Positions 1-5,872 of a stretch of DNA of 6,994 nt are shown piece by piece. Within the stretch, counting starts at the first letter, position 1, and each line of letters begins with the position of its first letter. The translations under genes and the position numbers were made by a program. The stretch comes from CAYNRQ01 sp964399875 (GTDB taxonomy: Archaea; Aenigmatarchaeota; Aenigmatarchaeia; QMZP01): positions 1-6,994 of the forward strand of contig CAYNRQ010000058.1 of NCBI GenBank assembly GCA_964399875.1. The letters run 5' to 3'. The notes under the pieces are model-generated. The model was not told the DNA's origin. It saw nothing but the letters and a program-made list of their open reading frames with translations, and did not search any database.

Positions 1-1
1 T

Positions 2-103
2 GGATTATCAAGCTATTCTATCAGTGAAGTGTTATGGAAAAGGTTCAAGATAAAGCTATCGCCAAGAACAATATGCAATTGGGCAAGAAATTCGGTGATA
101 TAA
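2..103 (+). pseudogene. Possible transposase helix-turn-helix fragment (3' remnant, 5' end outside window)
   Basis: Reading frame 2 is open from the window edge to a TAA at 101-103, giving 33 residues. They include SISEVLWKRF and SPRTICNW, a spacing that looks like the helix-turn-helix of archaeal/bacterial DDE transposases (a 'S-x-x-E-V-x-x-x-x ... K-x-S-x-x-T-I-x-x-W' pattern). Past the stop the same frame continues as DIWPVETIFGG. This loosely recalls the 'W-x-D-E-T-x-x-x-x-G' start of a DDE catalytic core, but the expected Asp is Val, and a second stop follows at 155-157. I infer a decayed insertion sequence of which only a scrap remains. The upstream part is not visible, so it could also be the true C-terminus of another DNA-binding protein. 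No family can be assigned safely. Confidence 0.33.
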
Positions 104-370
104 GACATCTGGCCTGTAGAAACTATATTTGGTGGCAGTGAGACTCCATCCGCGGGCTAAAGCCCGCGGGGTTCGCGCCCTATGCGACTATTTTACTAAA
201 CATGGCAACAGAACAAGGTGTAGATTAGAACATACAAGAAATGTTGATGTCATGTTATATGGTGTAAGGCATAATATTAACAGTTATTTGAGATTGATAG
301 CTGTTGAGAAGGTAAACAGAGATGTTTTTTTATTTATACTATGGATTAATTCGACAACCTCTGGCTAACC
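104..370. other. Gene-free stretch between the transposase-like remnant and the next promoter
   Basis: No convincing gene is seen on either strand. A plus-strand frame open from a TTG at 129 to 368 runs straight through the GC-rich palindrome, has no ribosome binding site, and its product resembles no family I recognise, so it is not called. Apart from the palindrome the stretch is AT-rich and includes a run of seven T at 325-331. It may be old mobile-element debris, since a transposase-like remnant lies just upstream. That is inference. Confidence 0.4.
150..169. repeat. GC-rich perfect palindrome (REP/IS-end-like hairpin)
   Basis: CCGCGGGCT (150-158) is followed by AA and then its exact reverse complement AGCCCGCGG (161-169). 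A transcript or single strand could fold into a hairpin with an 8 bp stem and TAAA loop. The element stands out as almost pure GC in AT-rich surroundings, and further G/C-rich sequence follows to about 180. Similar 'GCGGGCTAAAGCCCGC' palindromes occur in dispersed REP-like elements and at ends of IS200/IS605-type elements; that assignment is from general recollection, not a search. No T tract follows, so it does not look like an intrinsic terminator. Confidence 0.6.
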
Positions 371-386
371 GAAAGCTTTATAAAGC
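370..386 (+). promoter_or_regulatory. Archaeal promoter (BRE plus TATA box) for the 427-891 gene
   Basis: CGAAA at 370-374 is a plausible purine/A-rich TFB recognition element, directly followed by GCTTTATAAAGC (375-386), a self-complementary archaeal TATA box. With the usual distance of about 25-27 bases from the box centre, transcription should start near 405-408. That gives a leader of roughly 20 nt before the ATG at 427. Box sequence and spacing both fit the archaeal pattern and not a bacterial -35/-10 pair. Confidence 0.65.
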
Positions 387-394
387 ATTGAATG

Positions 395-411
395 TCACTA
401 TTATACAGTGA
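395..411 (+). promoter_or_regulatory. Short inverted repeat over the predicted transcription start
   Basis: TCACT (395-399) and AGTGA (407-411) are exact reverse complements separated by seven bases. The repeat spans the start site predicted from the TATA box, where many archaeal repressors bind. It could be an operator half-site pair, but five-base arms are short enough to arise by chance. Confidence 0.22.
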
Positions 412-416
412 TATAT

Positions 417-421
417 AGGTG
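417..421 (+). promoter_or_regulatory. Ribosome binding site for the 427 ATG
   Basis: AGGTG at 417-421 ends five bases before the ATG at 427 and matches the archaeal Shine-Dalgarno core GGTG(A). It supports the ATG at 427 as the start of the small gene. Confidence 0.6.
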
Positions 422-426
422 TTGGC

Positions 427-891
427 ATGAGATATCAAATTAAGGATTTGGGTGTAGAAGTCGATGGCGACAGTCTGCTTACTGACAGGAACAATGATTG
501 CAGATCAGGTTTTGAAAGAATTGGCGATTACGGCAGGGCAATTGCTGAGAAGAAAAGGGAGATGGCACTTACAGCGATGCTTGGCGCTGCTGCGACAGCC
601 GGGATTGCGGGTTGTTGTGGGAATAGTGCTGCAAAAAAACTAAAGAGTTATGGCAGGCCTATCAAAGAAACAGCTCCTATAATCTCAGAGGACGGTACAA
701 GGGATTTCTGGAGACTGGCCCGGGATAAGGATGGTTATTATCACTGGGTTCATTATATAGACAGGCCGGGCAAAAGAGATGATATATCAGCATACAGATA
801 TTCAGGCGAACCTCCAGAAGAGCCACCAAAACTTTTTGATGAAATAATTAGCGAGATTTTTGGAAATCTTCATATAGCAGGCGGCTTGTAA
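427..891 (+). CDS. Small protein of unknown function with an Ala/Gly-rich hydrophobic segment
   Basis: This 154-residue protein is not one I recognise. Residues 1-45 are polar and charged. Residues 47-63 form a short Ala/Gly-rich hydrophobic stretch (LGAAATAGIAG) ending in Cys63-Cys64; it could be a weak membrane helix or glycine-zipper-like segment, although it is not N-terminal and there is no signal peptide. Residues 90-125 are rich in aromatic and charged residues (DFW, YYHW, YRY), followed by a Pro/Glu-rich linker (GEPPEEPPK) and a short C-terminal helix-like end. The start at ATG 427 is backed by an archaeal TATA box and an AGGTG ribosome binding site, so it seems to be a real, separately transcribed gene. 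It converges on the surface-protein operon with only 10 bp between stops. A link to the operon or to the upstream IS-like remnant is unproven. Confidence 0.68.
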   Translation: MRYQIKDLGVEVDGDSLLTDRNNDCRSGFERIGDYGRAIAEKKREMALTAMLGAAATAGIAGCCGNSAAKKLKSYGRPIKETAPIISEDGTRDFWRLARDKDGYYHWVHYIDRPGKRDDISAYRYSGEPPEEPPKLFDEIISEIFGNLHIAGGL

Positions 892-901
892 ATGGTAAGG
901 G
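892..901. other. Ten-base convergent intergenic gap
   Basis: The small plus-strand gene stops with TAA at 889-891 and the large minus-strand gene stops with TGA at 904-902. The gap has no hairpin or long T tract, so termination signals for each transcript must lie inside the opposite coding sequence. The best plus-strand T run is CCTTTTAT around 926-933. The two mRNAs are therefore expected to overlap at their 3' ends. Confidence 0.5.
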
Positions 902-3900
902 TCATTGGAAAATAGTATGTTCGGTTCCTTTTATATAGCCCGTGATATTGTATACTGTGTTCTTTAGGTCTGATATGCCTGCCTGCCATCTTGCAACATA
1001 GACCTCTGGATATTTAATCTCATCAGGACCTGTTATTGTTATTTGCATGTCAAAATCATCAATTGCCTTGCTCAGGTTCCAGTCCATGTTTATGTTTGGC
1101 GTTATGTTAATGCCATCGCAATTACTTATCATAACTTTATCTATTTTGGCAGTGGTTTTTTCATTAAAAGCGTCATTAGGAACTATTAATGAGATTTCAT
1201 TTCCCTTATTGGTATAGAACATCATTTCATTTGTGTGGTTTCCTGTAAAGAATATGTTGCAAAGCTCATTGAAAGGGTCTGTAAAGCAGTTCTTTCCCGG
1301 GGCAGATATTGCCTTATTAAATATGAACACATCATCAATTGAACCGTTAAACCAGCCACTATCCAAAGGGGCACTACCACCTATTACAAAATTTTCAGTA
1401 GTTATTGCATTTCTTTCCGAAGGTACAGAATTTCCTATCATTTCGCCATTAATATACAGAGCAAAATCAGTTCCGTTGTGGATGCAAAAGGCATTGTACC
1501 ATGTGTCCAATTCCGGCAAAAACCCGCCAGCAACGACATTGCCATCCCAGCAATATATAGAATTGTCTATTTCATCAATGTACAAGGCAAAACCCTTGTA
1601 TTCAGCATTGTCCTGCTGCATTATTGTTTGCATTCTGTTAGTAAGACTATTTACCTTTATCCAGCCGCCATATGTCACCTTGTTTCCATTCAGAACAGGA
1701 GCTCCTGCGTCAATATAGCCCATGCCGTCAGCAGGATATGAGTTTACAACAGACACATTATCCAGTGTTAATCTTGATTGTGCGTTTGCAGGCACTATAA
1801 ACTGCAGGTTCTCATCTGTTTCAGCTGTTATGGTTTGATCATAGTCACCTTCGCCGTATATATATATTCTCTTTCCACCAATGCTTGCATATGCCCCGTC
1901 AGTTACAACAGGCGCATAGTGCTGTCCTATCGTGAACTTTACATTGTAGATTTTTCCAGGCTCTATATTAAGATAAGGCCATGGCTCAAGGACCTGATCA
2001 TGATCCTTGATATTATAAGAATCCACTCTTATGTACATCCTATTGTATGAATGGTCGTAATACCACATATCATCCTGGCCTGTTATCCACCCAGGCACAT
2101 CAGGCTGACTTGAAGCGTATTCGCTGAAATGCCCGTTTATAATCATTTCACCTGAACCAAAGCTTGCGACCATGCCTTTTTCCTCATCACTAACGAATCC
2201 CACATTGCCAGCCACAGTCCCGTCGTGATTGCCCATCTCATCGCTTGCATCTGCATCAAATCTGTACAGGGATACAGGATCGTCATTTACATCAAATGTT
2301 TCTGAGCTTATTACATCTATATTGCAGTATTTATCAATGTCTTCTGTTTCAAAGACCAGAACAGTTTCTTCGTTGCTCATATTATAGAAGACCTTTGTGA
2401 TGTTGTTTTCAGGTTTTTTATCGAATCCAACAACATAGCCTTCGCCTTCTAATTTGAAACCGTCAACATTGTAATAGTTTCTTATCATGTATATGGACTC
2501 GCCCTTTTCCACTATGCCTATGTTCTTCTGTTTAATAATCTTATTAATATCTATTACACCCCATTTTCTAATTATCCAGCTAATAATCTTCGCTCTTGCT
2601 GTTAATTCAAAACCAGGTTTCCAGCTGGCATATTGCGAGAACAGCCTTATCTTAGGCCACAAACCCCTGTCGAAATATACAGGACCAAGCGCAGTAGTTT
2701 TTACTTTTCTGCCTTCCACCCATTCTCCACTGCAATTCTCTATACAATATTCTTCGTCCATATCACAATATGGGTCTTTGCTGGTTGTATCACATTTGTA
2801 AGTCTGATACTCCTTTGGACCGAAGTTTATTTTATCAGTAAGTTTAGATATCATACCGTCTTGTTTTAAGGAGTCACTGAAAACAAAAAGCATATCCATA
2901 AAAACAATTTCATAAAAATTCCTTTGACCACTAAGTTTTATTGCCTTTTTAACTTCATCCCATACGGGACCAGCTATAATGAATGGCATAATATCATCAG
3001 GTGTTAGCGTTTTATTCCTTGATATTATAACCTCTGGAATGCCTGATTCTGGTATCCAGTCACCGCCGCCATCATATCTTAAAATGGATATTGTATCAGA
3101 AACCGTGACGTTCAGACCTTTTGTTACAGTGATTGTAATATTTTCAAAAACCCTCCCGTGCTCTTTTAGAAACTTGCTTGGTCCTCCATTATCATCCATC
3201 CATTTTCTAACCGCAAAGTTTATTTCTCGGTTCTCTATCGGCATATCAGTAAGAGATTTTACAACATGTAGTATCCAACTCTGTCTCCTTGGAGTAAAAT
3301 TAAGTAATTTTTTCCTTGCATGTGTTAAAGCATTCGAAAACACTGGCTCGCCAACAGGCATTATCCGAAGTATACTTGGCTGGAAATATATAACATCTCC
3401 TTCAAAAAGCGCATTGATTGTGACTGAATCAGGAATGCCATAATCATTTGCATATCGTGCTTTTGTAGTGGCAAGCGTTATATTAGCTAAAAGATCATCA
3501 GGGTATCCTGCCTTTTTCCATGCTTTGTGCTCACGGAAAATATTGCCTGCCACTATCAGTGAAATGAGAGCAGTGTCTATTGCAGTAATGTCTATAGGAG
3601 CATATATATTTGCTGCATATGTTGCTGCTGCTGGTGTGAGTATAATATCATCATACCCTTGCACAACCTGTTTATTTACTCCCTGGCACATTGAACCTTC
3701 AGAGGTTGACCCTTCCACAGTCCCGTCATCTGAAACGTTTGTTTTGCCCCCAAGGGTCACAGGAAGGTTAAGATATGGGTCACTCACTGCAGTATAAAAT
3801 TCAGGCTCGAAACTAAAATTATTGCAATACCCAAGCGCCATAATAACGCTTGACAATTGGTCATTATAATAAGTAATTTTTCCTGTAGAACGATCAAGTT

Positions 3901-5872
3901 CATAACCTGATATACTATTTGATGTGGTCTCATCTGTATAGAAATTGCATTCAATCTTATCCGCAGGGGTTTCTTCTCTCACAGAAGGACGCCTCACATA
4001 AAGGTCCAGTGGATCAGGAGGTGGGGTTTGCATATCCAATGCATCCATTTTAAGGCCTGTGCTGTAATCAGGATCGCCCTGTATTCCCACGTAATAAACC
4101 ATCATGGATACTGTTGGGTGGATTACTGGTTTTGAATATAGCAAAATAGGATAATCGCTGCTGTCTGGATGTCTGTTGTATCCCCTGCTGTTAATCTGAG
4201 GTAGTGTACCTATACAGTTCTTGACAGGAGTAAGTCTTCCTCCTAAAGAAATGCAGAAATCCTCTAGGGTGTATGAGTATTTAGGGAAAGACTGCTTACA
4301 ACACACCACCTTTTGGAACGGTGCCTGATTACTCACACATGAACCCGTGTAGCAGTTCTCATAATCAACCTTTTCATAACCCCGGTGAGGCCAGAGGATA
4401 TCCCAGCTGCACTCATAGTCATGCTTCCACTTAACATCAATAATATTGCCGCATTTATCCTTCTTTCCGCAGCACACTCTCGACTCCTTACTAAAGTATG
4501 GTTTCCTTGCCCATTTACCATCCATCTCACTGCTTCTTACACAAACACCACAATATTCATTCTCATCATCCCAAGGAAGAGGCCAGCTGCAATATTTATA
4601 TATGCAGTCAGGATCCATGCAATCTGTCTTCCCGTCACCGTCATTGTCATACCTGTCATTACACGGGCCGTAAAGATACATGTTTTCGCCGCTGTATGAT
4701 ACGGGATGTCCTGATGGTAAAGTGGTCTCGCTTGACATACAATATTTTTCAGAATCCTCAATGCCCGGGTTCAGGGGTTTTCTACAAACCGAATCCCCAT
4801 AACAACAAGACTCATCTATACCATTACCGTTCAAATCACAGCTTTGTGTCTGGCAACAAGACTCTCTAACACCATTTTCATTTCTATCAATGCATAAATT
4901 ACTTCCACATTCCTCCTTAGAGCAAACAGAACTTTCACAGTAATCTCCGCAGCAGAATTGTGTTTCTGGATTATAGCATGTACCGTAGCAGCAGGCAGTC
5001 TTCCCGGCGTCCTCACAGGCCTGTGATAATGTCCCGGTATCAACACTCACCCTGTCTCCAGGGTCACCAACACATTCAGCGCATTCCCTTTTTCCTGTCC
5101 ACTCGCAATAATCCAGAATGTCGTTCCACCTGTATACGGGTTTGCATACGCTGTTGGGTTCCTCACAGCATATAGAAACCTGGTCATCCTGAATAGGAGA
5201 AGCATCCCCTGGTTCTGTGTAAGTGCATGGCCTTGCATTATCCGGGCAGCATTCGCAATCCTGTTGCAGAGGGCAGCCAAAATACTGCATATCACAGTAT
5301 TCAGATATTTCACCTTCCTCACAATAACCTTCTGCAGCCTCCTCTGATGTGCATACATCAAGAGCAGGAGTGCGGGTTATATTGCAGGCCACACCACCAT
5401 AACCAGACCCCGTATCACACACCTGACAATCTGAACAATAATTCGTGTGTTTACAATCCCAATATCCACCACCATCATAGCTGTATTCCCATTCACAGTG
5501 AGCGTCTGGTTTGCTCATGGGCGGGGTCTCACATCCTGGAGGAGGCTCCTCAGCAAAATATGTGTGACAATTATCATAATCATCCAAGGGGTATACAAAA
5601 TCTATATCATTTATTGGTGTCTTGCCTTTGGGAATGTCGCAATCCCCGGGCGTCCACTGGTCGCAACAGATGCCTGAGGAGTACCATTCAATCCACCAGT
5701 CACGATCGTCATAGCACTGGTAATATCCATTGCCGATATCAAAACAAATATCGCTGTATTCGGACTCACTAAGCCAACAGCTTAATACTGCATAGGCCTG
5801 TGTGCTTACAAATATCATTGCTATCAATGCTACCGACATTATCCAGATTATTATCCAACCCCTATTTCTCAT
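902..5872 (-). CDS. Giant secreted Cys-rich protein with LamG domain interrupted by a CBM4/9-like module
   Basis: Probably an exported envelope or adhesion protein of about 1656 residues. Numbers here count from an in-frame TTG at 5881; subtract 3 for the ATG at 5872. I prefer that ATG because AGGAGG (5883-5888) lies 10 bases before it but only 1 base before the TTG. Residues 5-31 form a signal peptide: basic RNR, hydrophobic IIIWIMSVALIAMIFV, then QAYA as a likely cleavage site. Residues 35-558 carry 61 cysteines, many in CC-x(3-7)-C patterns, with Ca-binding-like Asp motifs. Residues 561-1199 match no family I know. Residues 1201-1525 are a LamG/concanavalin-like fold split by a jelly-roll module (1245-1380). 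The last 130 residues look beta-rich and end without a membrane helix or PGF signal. I count 18 N-x-S/T sequons, 17 of them after the Cys-rich part. It overlaps the upstream PGF-anchored gene by 11 bp, implying coupled translation. Surface location is well supported; the ligand is unknown. Confidence 0.9.
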   Translation of the reverse strand: MRNRGWIIIWIMSVALIAMIFVSTQAYAVLSCWLSESEYSDICFDIGNGYYQCYDDRDWWIEWYSSGICCDQWTPGDCDIPKGKTPINDIDFVYPLDDYDNCHTYFAEEPPPGCETPPMSKPDAHCEWEYSYDGGGYWDCKHTNYCSDCQVCDTGSGYGGVACNITRTPALDVCTSEEAAEGYCEEGEISEYCDMQYFGCPLQQDCECCPDNARPCTYTEPGDASPIQDDQVSICCEEPNSVCKPVYRWNDILDYCEWTGKRECAECVGDPGDRVSVDTGTLSQACEDAGKTACCYGTCYNPETQFCCGDYCESSVCSKEECGSNLCIDRNENGVRESCCQTQSCDLNGNGIDESCCYGDSVCRKPLNPGIEDSEKYCMSSETTLPSGHPVSYSGENMYLYGPCNDRYDNDGDGKTDCMDPDCIYKYCSWPLPWDDENEYCGVCVRSSEMDGKWARKPYFSKESRVCCGKKDKCGNIIDVKWKHDYECSWDILWPHRGYEKVDYENCYTGSCVSNQAPFQKVVCCKQSFPKYSYTLEDFCISLGGRLTPVKNCIGTLPQINSRGYNRHPDSSDYPILLYSKPVIHPTVSMMVYYVGIQGDPDYSTGLKMDALDMQTPPPDPLDLYVRRPSVREETPADKIECNFYTDETTSNSISGYELDRSTGKITYYNDQLSSVIMALGYCNNFSFEPEFYTAVSDPYLNLPVTLGGKTNVSDDGTVEGSTSEGSMCQGVNKQVVQGYDDIILTPAAATYAANIYAPIDITAIDTALISLIVAGNIFREHKAWKKAGYPDDLLANITLATTKARYANDYGIPDSVTINALFEGDVIYFQPSILRIMPVGEPVFSNALTHARKKLLNFTPRRQSWILHVVKSLTDMPIENREINFAVRKWMDDNGGPSKFLKEHGRVFENITITVTKGLNVTVSDTISILRYDGGGDWIPESGIPEVIISRNKTLTPDDIMPFIIAGPVWDEVKKAIKLSGQRNFYEIVFMDMLFVFSDSLKQDGMISKLTDKINFGPKEYQTYKCDTTSKDPYCDMDEEYCIENCSGEWVEGRKVKTTALGPVYFDRGLWPKIRLFSQYASWKPGFELTARAKIISWIIRKWGVIDINKIIKQKNIGIVEKGESIYMIRNYYNVDGFKLEGEGYVVGFDKKPENNITKVFYNMSNEETVLVFETEDIDKYCNIDVISSETFDVNDDPVSLYRFDADASDEMGNHDGTVAGNVGFVSDEEKGMVASFGSGEMIINGHFSEYASSQPDVPGWITGQDDMWYYDHSYNRMYIRVDSYNIKDHDQVLEPWPYLNIEPGKIYNVKFTIGQHYAPVVTDGAYASIGGKRIYIYGEGDYDQTITAETDENLQFIVPANAQSRLTLDNVSVVNSYPADGMGYIDAGAPVLNGNKVTYGGWIKVNSLTNRMQTIMQQDNAEYKGFALYIDEIDNSIYCWDGNVVAGGFLPELDTWYNAFCIHNGTDFALYINGEMIGNSVPSERNAITTENFVIGGSAPLDSGWFNGSIDDVFIFNKAISAPGKNCFTDPFNELCNIFFTGNHTNEMMFYTNKGNEISLIVPNDAFNEKTTAKIDKVMISNCDGINITPNINMDWNLSKAIDDFDMQITITGPDEIKYPEVYVARWQAGISDLKNTVYNITGYIKGTEHTIFQ
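1307..2281 (-). other. Protein domain: LamG/concanavalin-like fold (split)
   Basis: Residues 1201-1244 (SLYRFDADASDEMGNHDGTV to VASFGSG) have the opening strands of a LamG-type domain. Residues 1384-1525 supply the rest: GYIDAGAPVLNGN, VTYGGWIKV, WYNAFCIHNGTDFALYINGE, NFVIGGS and the closing GSIDDVFIFNKAIS. Such domains usually bind glycans or proteins outside the cell. Cys1444 and Cys1466 could form an internal disulfide. The two halves are separated by about 136 residues of a different module. Confidence 0.82.
1742..2149 (-). other. Protein domain: CBM4/9-like jelly-roll inserted within LamG
   Basis: Residues 1245-1380 start with MIINGHFSEY and a following GW, have LNIEPGKIYNVKFTIG in the middle, and end FIVPANAQSRLTLDNVSVV. 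This is the typical order of the CBM4/9-like or galactose-binding-like fold: N-G-x-F opening, 'L-x-P-G-x-x-Y-x-V-x-F' central strands and 'L-D-N-V-x-V' closing strand. Carbohydrate binding is suggested by family only; no sugar specificity can be read off. Confidence 0.6.
4604..4663 (-). other. Protein motif: DNDGDG metal-binding-like element
   Basis: Residues 407-426 read CNDRYDNDGDGKTDCMDPDC. Asp412, Asp414, Asp416 and Asp420 have calcium-loop spacing, with flanking Cys407, Cys421 and Cys426 and extra acidic residues 423 and 425. This matches the widespread 'C-x-D-x-x-D-N-D-G-D-G-x-x-D' motif of secreted archaeal and bacterial proteins, related in style to thrombospondin type 3 and MopE-type repeats. 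Calcium or another divalent metal is the expected ligand by family analogy. Confidence 0.7.
4784..4894 (-). repeat. Tandem 18-residue Cys/Asn/Asp repeat inside the giant protein
   Basis: Two adjacent 18-residue units start at Cys330 and Cys348: CIDRNENGVRESCC then CDLNGNGIDESCC, each followed by 4-5 residues and the next Cys. The D-x-N-x-N-G core resembles EF-hand-like or dockerin-like calcium loops. The DNA also shows the duplication: CAACAAGACTC appears in both copies on the plus strand, at about 4803 and 4854. An internal duplication is therefore visible; calcium binding is inferred. Confidence 0.6.

Larger units (their letters stand above)
4208..5779 (-). other. Protein domain: Cys-rich N-terminal region with CC-x(3-7)-C repeats
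   Basis: Residues 35-558 of the giant protein contain 61 cysteines by my count, about 11-12 percent. Eight of the nine Cys-Cys pairs are followed by a third Cys after 3 to 7 residues (pairs at 72, 211, 238, 297, 310, 342, 359 and 470); the ninth pair is at 527. C-E-W or C-S-W occurs at 129, 259, 431 and 491, and a C-E-W also occurs in the upstream gene's protein. This suggests a string of small disulfide-knotted modules outside the cell. No single known domain covers the region. Confidence 0.75.

Noticed and set aside
150..169. The palindrome as an intrinsic terminator
   Set aside because: No T tract follows on either strand, and archaeal termination does not need such a hairpin.
129..368. 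A plus-strand frame of 79 residues beginning at TTG
   Set aside because: It has no ribosome binding site, reads through the GC-rich palindrome, and its product matches nothing recognisable.
1233..1718. Plus-strand frames of 87 to 161 residues inside the giant gene (also 2979-3443 and 4498-4869)
   Set aside because: They lie antisense to a gene with clear domains, and lack start signals and protein-like features.
2600..2620. A second PGFEL sequence inside the giant protein (residues 1089-1093), as in the upstream sorting signal
   Set aside because: The residues after it include Arg and Lys (TARAK), so there is no membrane helix, and it is 570 residues from the C-terminus. Coincidence.
5227..5772. 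A plus-strand frame of 181 residues opposite the Cys-rich region
   Set aside because: Its His/Asn/Pro-rich make-up is what the complement of Cys/Asp/Tyr-rich codons gives; it has no start signals.
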